Below the pieces are notes generated by a model that saw only the letters and a program-made list of their open reading frames with translations, was not told where the DNA came from and searched no databases. The translations under genes were made by a program, and so were the position numbers. Below, piece after piece: positions 43,860 to 51,608 of a DNA stretch of 64,000 bases. Every line of letters begins with the position of its first letter. The first letter of the stretch is position 1. Source of the DNA: a virus; IMG/VR virus record IMGVR_UViG_3300049595_004364, positions 1 through 64,000 of that record, one strand, 5' to 3'.

Positions 43860-44776
43860 ACTCTCCTCACAATTCTAGGGATAATCTCCCCCGACCGGAT
43901 TACCTCAACATCGCAGCCTAGTTCTAGGTTTAGAAGGTTGATGTATTCCATATTATGTAGCGTTGCGCGCGAAATAGTAGCTTCACCTATAGTAACGGGC
44001 TCCAATATTGCTACTGGAGATACTACTCCGCTCCGACCAACTTGCCAAACCACGTCAAGTAACTTAGTTACTTTAGCTTCTGGCTTTGGTTTTAGAGCAT
44101 AGGCAGCTCTAGGATGCTTACTAGTAAACCCAGCCTCAAGATACAACTTGTAAGAGTTTTCTCTAACTACGTAACCGTCTTTAGGAAAAATGTCAGTGTT
44201 ATCTAAAACTGTGTTAAAATTAGTAGATAGAAACTCTAGATTTTCCCTATAGGTAGACCCATAGTTTAGTGCTTCATACGCAAATACATGCAAATCTCTT
44301 GATTTTATCTCTGCAAGATCCTTAAGATTAAGAGCACCCGAAGCATAGTTTCTAGAATTAGGAATACTACTAGGAGCAACAACCTCTGCATTAATTTGCA
44401 TAGGTGTTGCTCCGTTGATAAAGTCTGGCACGAGGTGCCGTAATTTATCTGTAATATTTAGACCTCGTATACCATTGCCACGAGTTAAGATTTTGTAAAG
44501 AACCAATTTGTTGTTACTAGGTATATACAAAAGCGAGATAGCTGCGCCATCTAGCTTTGGAGTTTTTACTGGGTCGATTAGAATTGGTTCTTCTTCACCG
44601 TATTGTACTTTTTGCAGTGAGTACATTTTATGCAGATGCGGCTCCGTATTATCGAAGCTAGCACCTAACACTGAATACCCGCACATCTCTGCCAAGGAAT
44701 CAAACTCTTCGTCTGATATAATTGGTGAGCCGCTATAGTATGCTTTACTGGCTTTATCTAAAAATTCGTGTATCAT
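43856..44776 (-). CDS. NAD+-dependent DNA ligase, adenylation subunit
   Basis: 306 aa corresponding to the adenylation domain plus OB-fold of LigA. K74 in KLDGAAIS is the AMP-accepting lysine. Further motifs are TRGNGIRGLNIT, INAEVVAPSS, RNYASGALNLKD and LKPKPEAKVTKLLDVVWQVGRSGVVSPVAILEPV (OB start), ending SRATLHN...DVEVIRSGEIIPRIVRRV. The N-terminal NMN-binding (Ia) region is shortened. Zn, HhH and BRCT parts are in the separate gene at 41744-42457, and four other genes lie between. Together they should seal nicks during replication. A CTTGAC-type promoter lies directly upstream. Confidence 0.92.
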   Translation of the reverse strand: MIHEFLDKASKAYYSGSPIISDEEFDSLAEMCGYSVLGASFDNTEPHLHKMYSLQKVQYGEEEPILIDPVKTPKLDGAAISLLYIPSNNKLVLYKILTRGNGIRGLNITDKLRHLVPDFINGATPMQINAEVVAPSSIPNSRNYASGALNLKDLAEIKSRDLHVFAYEALNYGSTYRENLEFLSTNFNTVLDNTDIFPKDGYVVRENSYKLYLEAGFTSKHPRAAYALKPKPEAKVTKLLDVVWQVGRSGVVSPVAILEPVTIGEATISRATLHNMEYINLLNLELGCDVEVIRSGEIIPRIVRRV

Positions 44777-44782
44777 TTGTAT

Positions 44783-44811
44783 ACTATATACTATCCATAA
44801 AAGTAAGTCAA
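44783..44811 (-). promoter_or_regulatory. Minus-strand promoter, CTTGAC type
   Basis: TTGACT (44806-44811), a 17-base spacer and TATAGT (44783-44788), preceded by AGTTC. It ends 7 bases before the ligase A start codon, so its transcript would have almost no leader. Confidence 0.8.
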
Positions 44812-44820
44812 GAACTATTT

Positions 44821-45090
44821 TTACTGATATATATTTTCTAATAGTTCACTAAAATGCTCTTGAATTGCGCCTTTACTTTCAGCTAAAGAAAGTATTTCTA
44901 GCATAGCTATAAATAACTCTCTTACATTATTTAGGTCTAGAGGGAAGGATACTCCCTCTTTTATGGGCACCCAATTTTCATCGAAATCTAAGATATATTT
45001 TCTTAGGTGAAAATATTCTTTTTCTCGAAAAACATTGACGCTAACCCTCCACTGGTACGTTTCATCTTCGTAGACTACCCTGTCATACAT
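44821..45090 (-). CDS. PC4/YdbC-like ssDNA-binding protein
   Basis: 89 aa. The core YQWRVSVNVFREKEYFHLRKYILD, then WVPIKEGVSFPLDLNNVRELFIAML, matches the p15/PC4 coactivator fold: strands with W-R-V-S-V-N/E-F-x-x-K/R-x-Y-x-x-x-R, then the KGxSFPLD turn and a closing helix. Bacterial YdbC and phage T5-type homologues bind single-stranded DNA as dimers. A role in recombination or in opening promoters is likely. Its start overlaps the preceding gene by 8 bases. Confidence 0.82.
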   Translation of the reverse strand: MYDRVVYEDETYQWRVSVNVFREKEYFHLRKYILDFDENWVPIKEGVSFPLDLNNVRELFIAMLEILSLAESKGAIQEHFSELLENIYQ

Positions 45091-45349
45091 GCGCGTTTTT
45101 TAAGACGGCCGCAAGTGGGACTATAGAAGTTATTAAATCTACTCTAATTAATCTAAACGTATCTGTGTCCCAAGAAAATGTTAATATAGTATTATCATCT
45201 TCTCTAGCATGGGTTCTTTTTTTAGCTATATAGCCACAAAAGTTTAAGGTTACGACGTTGTATTTTAACTTATTGGAGTTTTCTGCCCTATAAGTTACAA
45301 TTGCGTCACCCGCTTCTTCTATTTTTTTCCTTGCTTCTTCTTTATTCAT
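45083..45349 (-). CDS. WYL_2 / Sm-like SH3-fold protein
   Basis: 88 aa. A helix (EEARKKIEEAGDAIVTYRAENSNKLKYNVVTLN) is followed by ILTFSWDTDTFRLIRVDLITSIVPL, which matches the end of small Sm-like WYL_2 (DUF2693-type) domains where the strand pair W-D-x-x-x-x-x-R-x-x-R-x-D-x-I-x-x is conserved. These domains are thought to bind nucleic acids or nucleotides. It is in an overlapping pair with the PC4-like gene, suggesting joint function. A second member of this fold is at 55917-56147. Confidence 0.65.
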   Translation of the reverse strand: MNKEEARKKIEEAGDAIVTYRAENSNKLKYNVVTLNFCGYIAKKRTHAREDDNTILTFSWDTDTFRLIRVDLITSIVPLAAVLKNAHV

Positions 45350-45383
45350 AGTGCTCCCAACGAGTCAGTAAAAACTCTTTTAC

Positions 45384-46547
45384 TTATTCGTAGAAATACT
45401 CCGAACAGGTTTTGCTATCTACACCTAGTAGATTTTCTGTAAAAATAGATTTGTGTACCCACCAATCCTCAAATATTCCGGTTTTATCAAATCCAACATT
45501 TGGTACGGTAAGAACATAGTCCTTACTCAATAAATTTCTGGACTTTTCCCTATACTCTCCACCTTCCTTGTAGGCGTCATGTTCAAAAGTTATAACCTTA
45601 AACTTTTTATTTTCCATAACTTTTTCTAGTATTGTATAGGAAATACTAGCAGGTTCGCAGTCTACTTGTAAGTAGTCATATTCTTTCTCTAATAGGCTAT
45701 AATTAAAAAGAACTCCATCTGCGTGTATGGCTGGATTTTTTCTATGTAGTCTGAATTTGCTAATTTGTTTAGGATCGATATCTATAGAAATACCACTCCA
45801 ACCAAAATCTTTCTCTAGTAAATAAGTGTTATTAAACATAATAGGATCCGCAGAACCTATTTCTAAGTAAGTACCATACTTTTTACCATTTAAAGCAGTC
45901 AATACAAACATATCCTGCATTACTTGACTATAATTAGTAATTTTTTCCGCCCCAGGAAATTTTCTTTTTAGGCTATTATATTTACTAGGTGTATACATAT
46001 TTAAAGATCTTGGATACCCAATGCTTCTTAAATTAGTATATGCTAAAGCAGTGTACCTTGGACTGTAATTACTTGTATAGATATCATACATAATTATTCT
46101 GGCGTCTTCAGTATAACCCAACCACCAAGAAGCCGCACCTTTTTCAAACAGTATAGAGTGTATACCTTCATATTCACAGTCTATTTCGATTTGTTTAGTT
46201 GTAAATTTTGTTAGTTGAATTTCGCTCAAAAGATACGCTTCATGATATCTTCTTAAACTGTTTAGTATTCTCACTATATGAAAAAAAGCTTCATATCTTT
46301 CTGGCAGTATAGATGCCGCTTTGTATAGCAGGTCTAAAACAGTACCAATTCTATCTCCTTGTTTTTCAAAGCATAATGCGGCTTTTATTAAACATGTATA
46401 ATCGTTTAAATTAGAATACTGCTTATTCGCTGCTTCTAGGTAAAATGAAATTGCTGCGGCATACTGTTGGTTAAGTCTATAAAACTCGGCTAAATTATAC
46501 GCTGTTTTTGCGGATTTATTATTTACATAATCAATTAAAGGTGACAT
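45384..46547 (-). CDS. TPR repeat plus FkbM-type methyltransferase
   Basis: 387 aa. Residues about 15-110 are TPR-like helical pairs (AYNLAEFYRLNQQYAAAISFYLEAA). Residues about 205-370 are a FkbM-like SAM-dependent methyltransferase: YLEIGSADPIMFNNTYLLEKDFGWSGISIDIDPK (SAM-binding Gly loop with Asp) and YDYLQVDCE. FkbM enzymes often O-methylate sugars or lipids. It overlaps the GH130-like gene by 13 bases. The pair may modify glycans on the virion or host surface. The TPR-methyltransferase fusion is unusual for a replication-side operon. Confidence 0.75.
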   Translation of the reverse strand: MSPLIDYVNNKSAKTAYNLAEFYRLNQQYAAAISFYLEAANKQYSNLNDYTCLIKAALCFEKQGDRIGTVLDLLYKAASILPERYEAFFHIVRILNSLRRYHEAYLLSEIQLTKFTTKQIEIDCEYEGIHSILFEKGAASWWLGYTEDARIIMYDIYTSNYSPRYTALAYTNLRSIGYPRSLNMYTPSKYNSLKRKFPGAEKITNYSQVMQDMFVLTALNGKKYGTYLEIGSADPIMFNNTYLLEKDFGWSGISIDIDPKQISKFRLHRKNPAIHADGVLFNYSLLEKEYDYLQVDCEPASISYTILEKVMENKKFKVITFEHDAYKEGGEYREKSRNLLSKDYVLTVPNVGFDKTGIFEDWWVHKSIFTENLLGVDSKTCSEYFYE

Positions 46548-47470
46548 AGCTGATCCAATTTATTAAAGGGAATTTTAAGTATATAAGCAGAATTATCCTG
46601 GTGCCCAAAACTAACTAGTAGTGACCTTTTATATAAAGCCGCACCAGTACAAAACTCTATTTCTCCCCCTAAGAAAGAAAAAGGTTCACCTATATACTCT
46701 ATATCCCAGTTTTTATTCCAAACTACAAAGCGGTGTAAATAAGTAGCATCCTTTTGCTTCATTTCGGTTTCATAAAGAGCTACTTCATGCATAATAGCTA
46801 TGTAATGATCTTTATAAGGAATTATGTGTGAGCTACCTCTTAGGTCTCTAGGAAGTTCCTTATAGTTATCTTTAAGAATAGTTGTTTTAGTTTTTTCTTC
46901 TACGTTTACGATTTCCGTGGGGTTTGTCCACTTAACAAAAGTATACGGTTGATCTAGTACTGGCACCCAATTTTTTTCACAATAAGAAGTATCGATCGGC
47001 GCCGGCAATCTGCGACGAGAAATTTCTTTGAAATTCTCATCCAACTCTGATAGTTCCATACGCCCCTGCCCATTAGTTGTAGTATCGCGTCTTACTCCAC
47101 AAAGATAAAGCTTGCCTTCCCATCTAAAAAGTCTAGCATCTTCTAGCCCTATAAACTCCCACACAGGGGTGTGCAGTTCTAGCATTTTTACTTCTCTATG
47201 CTGGGCAATAGATAGATCGTCGTTTAGCTCCGCAATATAATTTACTGTTCTTAAAGTTCTATCACTTTCACCATGAATATACTGTAGAGGCCCATAAATA
47301 TGGGGATATTTTCTAGAATGGTATATAGTGTATTTTACATGCCGTATATTGCAGAGTAATTTACCATTGTCATTATAAATAGAAGGGTTCATAACTCCAC
47401 CATCTCTACCTTCCGGTAAGATAAGTGGGGCTATAAACCCTCCTGTATTTAATACTTCTTTTACTAACAT
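46535..47470 (-). CDS. GH130-like five-bladed propeller glycosidase/phosphorylase
   Basis: 311 aa with repeated beta-propeller blades and the family landmarks NPSIYNDNGKLLCNIR, FIGLEDARLFRWEGKLYLCGVRRDT, CEKNWVPV, SSHIIPYKDHYIAIMHE and GGEIEFCTGAALYKRSLLVSFG. These are the spacing and motifs of GH130 mannoside phosphorylase-like proteins, including viral relatives fused or linked to glycosyltransferases. The catalytic Asp of canonical GH130 may correspond to the D in GLEDAR. Substrate is unknown. It is coupled to the FkbM-type methyltransferase. A role in building or trimming a glycan on fibres or host LPS is inferred. Confidence 0.72.
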   Translation of the reverse strand: MLVKEVLNTGGFIAPLILPEGRDGGVMNPSIYNDNGKLLCNIRHVKYTIYHSRKYPHIYGPLQYIHGESDRTLRTVNYIAELNDDLSIAQHREVKMLELHTPVWEFIGLEDARLFRWEGKLYLCGVRRDTTTNGQGRMELSELDENFKEISRRRLPAPIDTSYCEKNWVPVLDQPYTFVKWTNPTEIVNVEEKTKTTILKDNYKELPRDLRGSSHIIPYKDHYIAIMHEVALYETEMKQKDATYLHRFVVWNKNWDIEYIGEPFSFLGGEIEFCTGAALYKRSLLVSFGHQDNSAYILKIPFNKLDQLCHL

Positions 47471-47527
47471 TTTCTTTCCTTAATCAGGAGGGGTTAAGGT
47501 GGCGTTTTTTAAGCGCCACCTATATAA

Positions 47528-47701
47528 TTATTCTTCTTGAGTTACCTCTTTTAGTTTATGTATAGTTGCTAGTGTAGTTAACAGATCTCCTTCTAGTAAG
47601 ATTACTTGTGGTAAATCTCCTACAGAAATAGCGTGCTTTTTGGCTTCATTTAATGTTAATACTCTATTATTCATAATTACTAATAAATCGTCTAATTTCA
47701 T
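47528..47701 (-). CDS. Small hypothetical protein, 57 aa
   Basis: The ATG at 47699-47701 follows AAGAAAG and sits 12 bases after the stop of the large structural gene. It reads MKLDDLLVIMNNRVLTLNEAKKHAIS, then VGDLPQVILLEGDLLTTLA and a short end. The NxRVLTLxEAKxxAxxxGDLxxVxxLExDLLxT pattern with a closing helix is seen in small phage proteins encoded after fibre or virion genes, where they may be assembly chaperones. There is no membrane segment. Confidence 0.68.
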   Translation of the reverse strand: MKLDDLLVIMNNRVLTLNEAKKHAISVGDLPQVILLEGDLLTTLATIHKLKEVTQEE

Positions 47702-47712
47702 ATAGCGCTTTC

Positions 47713-50700
47713 TTAGTAGAAAACTAGTTGCCTGAAGTTTTCTACAGCAGCTTTGCGGTTAACCCACAAGTATTTTAGTCCATCTTTAGTTTTAAACACT
47801 TCCATCATATTACCGATACCGGCGGTACCAGCAAGATATGGGAACACGCCAGCTCCTTGAATCATGAGGGTATTTAGATCTAAATAATATACCCGGTTTG
47901 TAACATCTCTTGTAAAATAGATTCTGTCTAAACCATCATACGCATAAGAACTTCCTGTTGATAGTAATTCAAAGTTTGGTGTAATAGAAGTAAAATAAAA
48001 TAAATCATCAGTTAGATCTATTCTATCTACACCAATTGCAGTTGATCCCCTAAATCTATAAAGATTCCTGCCTCTATTTGCAGGAATTGTACTATTTGCG
48101 TTCCACCTTAAATGGCTACCTGTTCCTGGTACAATTGTAGGTAGGATTGAGTATGTAGAAACAGCAGTCAATGCTGCTACGGCAGTTGCAAAAGTTAAAG
48201 TTCCCGTTCCAGGAGTTACTGCTGTAATTGGTAAATCCTGATTAGCTCCCGTTGACGTAGTAATTCTTAAACGTCTACCAACAAGACTTTGAGCGCTCCA
48301 AGCGGTAAATGTTATTGTACCAGAAACAGCACCTGTGTGTGGTGTATCAACTGTAATAGTTGTTGTACCACCACCACTAACTACCCTTGCACCAAGAGCA
48401 ATTCCTGTTCCTGAAACAAACCAACCATTATGAATAGGGGATCCAATAGCACTTAATGTTATTGTTGTACCAGCACTAGCTCCTGTTCCAGTTGCTGTAG
48501 CCCAAAAACTATTAGTATCAACAAGTGATGTGACAGCCTGAGTTCCTAGGGCTACTCCAGAGAGATAATTTAACCTTTGTCCAGCGTAGTGTTGTCCTAT
48601 CATATCTCTTTTTGCTATGACATATCTGGTTACACCCGCTACTGCACCTGCTAAGGCACCAATGGGGGTCATTATAGACCCATTAGCGGTATTTTGTGCT
48701 ACAAGTTGCATGTGAGTTCCTGCACCTAATAAACCTGTTGCTGCTGCTGCGGGGGCAGCCGCTTGTGCGTAAATCATGGCTGGAACTTGAGTCGGGGCAT
48801 AGAATGTAATTGTGCCAGCAGGTGTTCCTGATGTGGCCGTAGAAAGTACAAGTGTATTTGTACCGGCACCACTAACTACAGTTGTTCCGTTGGCTATATT
48901 AGTACCTGAAACAGACCAGCCAGTAATATAAGTAGGGGTATTACCACTAAGTACAATTGTAGTACCAGTTCCAGAACTATAAGTAGCTGTAGTTGGAAGA
49001 GGCAAATTAGTTGGGTGACTTAATATAAGAGTACCTGCTACTGTACCAGAATTTTGAATAGATACGTTTGGAGTTGTTGTACCTTCTCCTCCAGTAATAT
49101 AAGTACCTATACCAGTGTTTGTTGCTGATGCTAGCCAACCTTTACAGTAGCCAGGAATAGCCTGTGCACTAGTAAAAGTAAAAGTACCCGCACCGCCACC
49201 TGATGGGGTGCCTAACGACACCGGTCTTGGGTACTTTGTGAATACAATAGTACCAGAGGGAGTTCCTGCTCCTGTTAAGTTAAATGTAAGTGTGGTTGTT
49301 CCGGCGCCACTTTGAACTTGAGCGCCTGCAGCAACGTTAGTTCCATAAGCATACCACCCATTAATATTTGATGGAGTAGCTCTGGTAAATGTAGCTGTTG
49401 TTGTAGAACCGCCTGTTGTAAGATCCGCAAAATGTTTTGAAGCATCTGGTAAAACAGAAACGCCAAGAGTTACGTTTTCAGAATATTGATATGTACCAGT
49501 TCCAGCAGCATTTGGGGTATACGTAAATGTTGTAGTTGAAGGTACAGTAGCAATTTGAACTTTTCCTGTGACGTTATACACGTCAGCGGCGGCAGATGTT
49601 ACTCCACGAATAGAAACCCACTGTCCAACTTTTAACATATGCGGCTGAGCCGTTGTTGCTGTAATTGTTGTTGTACCTGCTAATCCAGTAATCGCAATAG
49701 GTTTTTGTTCTGATATAACATGCGTTGCTGTAGAAGTTCCATCTGTTGGTAATGCACAGGCAACCTGTAAAGTACCTTCGTCTAAAATCCTACCATGAGA
49801 TATAAGGTTACAATCAGCTGCACGATATAAAAATGTTTCAGAATTATTACCTACTAGCGCTACCATGTCATCTGTGTAAGCTTGTATTACGTATATAGAG
49901 GTAGAGTCTGGTTGAATATTCCAAGTATCATACAAAACGATACTATCGGTTCCATTAGACATAATCTGTCTCATTTGACCATCGCCTGTTCCTGCTATGA
50001 TACGAAGACCATAGTTAGCCCAGCGATTTACGTCCCATGTTTTTGTAGAATCACTAACTATTCTACCAACTGAAGATGTTAATGTACCGGCATCATAACC
50101 TATAATGCTATATCTACTAGTGCTATCTGGGGCAGTGCTTAAAGTACTCGCAAGAGTTAAAACTGTTCCTGTATTACTAGTAATAGCAGAAATTTGTGCT
50201 CTTCCTGTTCCGGTCCAGATAAACACATAATAACCAGCCCACTGATTAGTGGTCCAACTAGCTGTTGCGTCTGTAATAGTTGTTGTAGTTCCTGCTGTGG
50301 CTTTTCCTGTGTACCAAATTGAAGAATTTTCGGTAAATCTTTCTAGAGAAAGATCTGTTGCAACCACAGGAATACTACTATTGTTAATAGGTTTTGAGTA
50401 CCAAACATCTTCAAGAACGCTATAATATTGTAAGGTTATACCACCTAAAGCAACTGTTGCGCCCGACGCAAGCCAAATGCCACCAGATTGAATAACATAA
50501 CGCGAAGTATTATCAGGAATAACAGTCCAGGGGGTGTCTACTGTAACAGTATGTGCTTCGATTTGATACTGCGTGCCCGCTGCTAGTGCAACACCAAATC
50601 CTGCTGTACCCGCTGTCTGAGACATGGGCATGGCATTTCCATCCCAAGCAAGAACAGCCGGGTCTGCAACTGTTAATACGGTGCTAGTATTATATAAAAT

Positions 50701-51255
50701 TTTACGTGCAGAATTTAAACCTGTACCACCCGTAGTACGAGCAACATAGCCTATCCAGTTATTAACCGGCCAAGCTTTTGCCGCGTCAGTTAAGCTTACT
50801 GAACCCACGGCAGAAGCACCGCCCCAATCTGCTACAGTTGGATCTGAGACAGAAGTAATAATTCTTTCCTGTCCAGCTCCTCTGCCAGATATAATACGAA
50901 TTCTAAATCCCACAGCAGCTCTGTTAGGAAGTCCTGTTGTAATTGTTGTTGATGTTCCACTAATCACACGACCATAATAACCTTGAGCACCTGCAAATTG
51001 CATTGATGACGCAGTAAGAGGTGTAATACCCGGGGATGCTAGCTGCTGATAAGAATCCGCAACAGTATCATAACGCCAAAAGTTAGTGGCGTTTAACAGT
51101 AGGTAGACAAATCTACCAGAAATTTCATTGAAGTCTACATTGTCAGCATTGCAAACGCAGGATAAACCAGCAGTTGCTACCACAGGAAGGGGTCTTGTCC
51201 ACTCCCAGACTGGCAAATCAACTTGCTTAACTAATTGATTAGATACAAGTGCCAT
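47713..51255 (-). CDS. Large repetitive virion protein, minus-strand module
   Basis: 1180 aa, Thr/Gly/Ala/Ser-rich and all-beta. It starts ALVSNQLVKQVDLPVWEWTRPLPVV and contains many short repeats of two kinds: RIISGTGxGQxRxIxSNTxxxLTLxxxWxxxPDSTSxYxI (residues about 90-480) and GWxVSGTNIAxGxxVxSGAGTxTLxxxTxxTGTPSGTITF (residues about 600-930). The C-terminal part (FELLSTGSSYAYDGLDRIYFTRDVTNRVYYLD) looks like propeller or fibre-tip strands. Such proteins form capsid or tail appendages in marine phages. It lies with three other structural genes on the strand opposite the main virion block. Confidence 0.75.
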   Translation of the reverse strand: MALVSNQLVKQVDLPVWEWTRPLPVVATAGLSCVCNADNVDFNEISGRFVYLLLNATNFWRYDTVADSYQQLASPGITPLTASSMQFAGAQGYYGRVISGTSTTITTGLPNRAAVGFRIRIISGRGAGQERIITSVSDPTVADWGGASAVGSVSLTDAAKAWPVNNWIGYVARTTGGTGLNSARKILYNTSTVLTVADPAVLAWDGNAMPMSQTAGTAGFGVALAAGTQYQIEAHTVTVDTPWTVIPDNTSRYVIQSGGIWLASGATVALGGITLQYYSVLEDVWYSKPINNSSIPVVATDLSLERFTENSSIWYTGKATAGTTTTITDATASWTTNQWAGYYVFIWTGTGRAQISAITSNTGTVLTLASTLSTAPDSTSRYSIIGYDAGTLTSSVGRIVSDSTKTWDVNRWANYGLRIIAGTGDGQMRQIMSNGTDSIVLYDTWNIQPDSTSIYVIQAYTDDMVALVGNNSETFLYRAADCNLISHGRILDEGTLQVACALPTDGTSTATHVISEQKPIAITGLAGTTTITATTAQPHMLKVGQWVSIRGVTSAAADVYNVTGKVQIATVPSTTTFTYTPNAAGTGTYQYSENVTLGVSVLPDASKHFADLTTGGSTTTATFTRATPSNINGWYAYGTNVAAGAQVQSGAGTTTLTFNLTGAGTPSGTIVFTKYPRPVSLGTPSGGGAGTFTFTSAQAIPGYCKGWLASATNTGIGTYITGGEGTTTPNVSIQNSGTVAGTLILSHPTNLPLPTTATYSSGTGTTIVLSGNTPTYITGWSVSGTNIANGTTVVSGAGTNTLVLSTATSGTPAGTITFYAPTQVPAMIYAQAAAPAAAATGLLGAGTHMQLVAQNTANGSIMTPIGALAGAVAGVTRYVIAKRDMIGQHYAGQRLNYLSGVALGTQAVTSLVDTNSFWATATGTGASAGTTITLSAIGSPIHNGWFVSGTGIALGARVVSGGGTTTITVDTPHTGAVSGTITFTAWSAQSLVGRRLRITTSTGANQDLPITAVTPGTGTLTFATAVAALTAVSTYSILPTIVPGTGSHLRWNANSTIPANRGRNLYRFRGSTAIGVDRIDLTDDLFYFTSITPNFELLSTGSSYAYDGLDRIYFTRDVTNRVYYLDLNTLMIQGAGVFPYLAGTAGIGNMMEVFKTKDGLKYLWVNRKAAVENFRQLVFY

Positions 51256-51274
51256 TATTTATAATCTCCTAAAA

Positions 51275-51601
51275 CTAAGAAAAACTTAGCCATCTTCTTA
51301 CGCCTGTGTTATAGGCTGCTCTTGCGGGATCGACAAACATTTGCTGATTCCATCCGTTTAATGCTGCAATGTTGGTTATGCTACTAACTGTACTAACTGT
51401 AGTAACTGTACTAACTGTAGTAACTGCGGCTAGTGTTGGCAACGTCTCTACAACAACCCTCTGTCTCTGGGCTGAATCAGTAGCTGCCTGAGACTCCATT
51501 AATTTTACTATTCTACGAAGTAGTAAATTTGATTCTTCCGTTGCCGGGTTAATTTTATTATTATCTACATCTACTAAATTGGTAGATTCAAAGTATGCCA
51601 T
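51275..51601 (-). CDS. Small virion-module protein, 108 aa
   Basis: MAYFESTNLVDVDNNKINPA, then TEESNLLLRRIVKLMESQAA, forms an N-terminal structural motif. This is followed by a Val/Thr repeat (VTTVSTVTTVSTVSSIT) and an end TGVRRWLSFS. The xINPATEExxxLLRRIVKLMES helix is typical of proteins that sit between phage fibre/appendage genes and bind through their N-terminal part. It is probably an adaptor between the large virion protein and the collagen-like fibre. This is based on context and the helix-plus-beta layout. Confidence 0.68.
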   Translation of the reverse strand: MAYFESTNLVDVDNNKINPATEESNLLLRRIVKLMESQAATDSAQRQRVVVETLPTLAAVTTVSTVTTVSTVSSITNIAALNGWNQQMFVDPARAAYNTGVRRWLSFS

Positions 51602-51608
51602 GTTATCC

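Noticed and set aside
47499-47522. GTGGCG/CGCCAC-type hairpin after the 57-aa gene
   Set aside because: No T-run on the minus strand, and the stem is partly across the ribosome binding region of the next gene; too weak to call a terminator.
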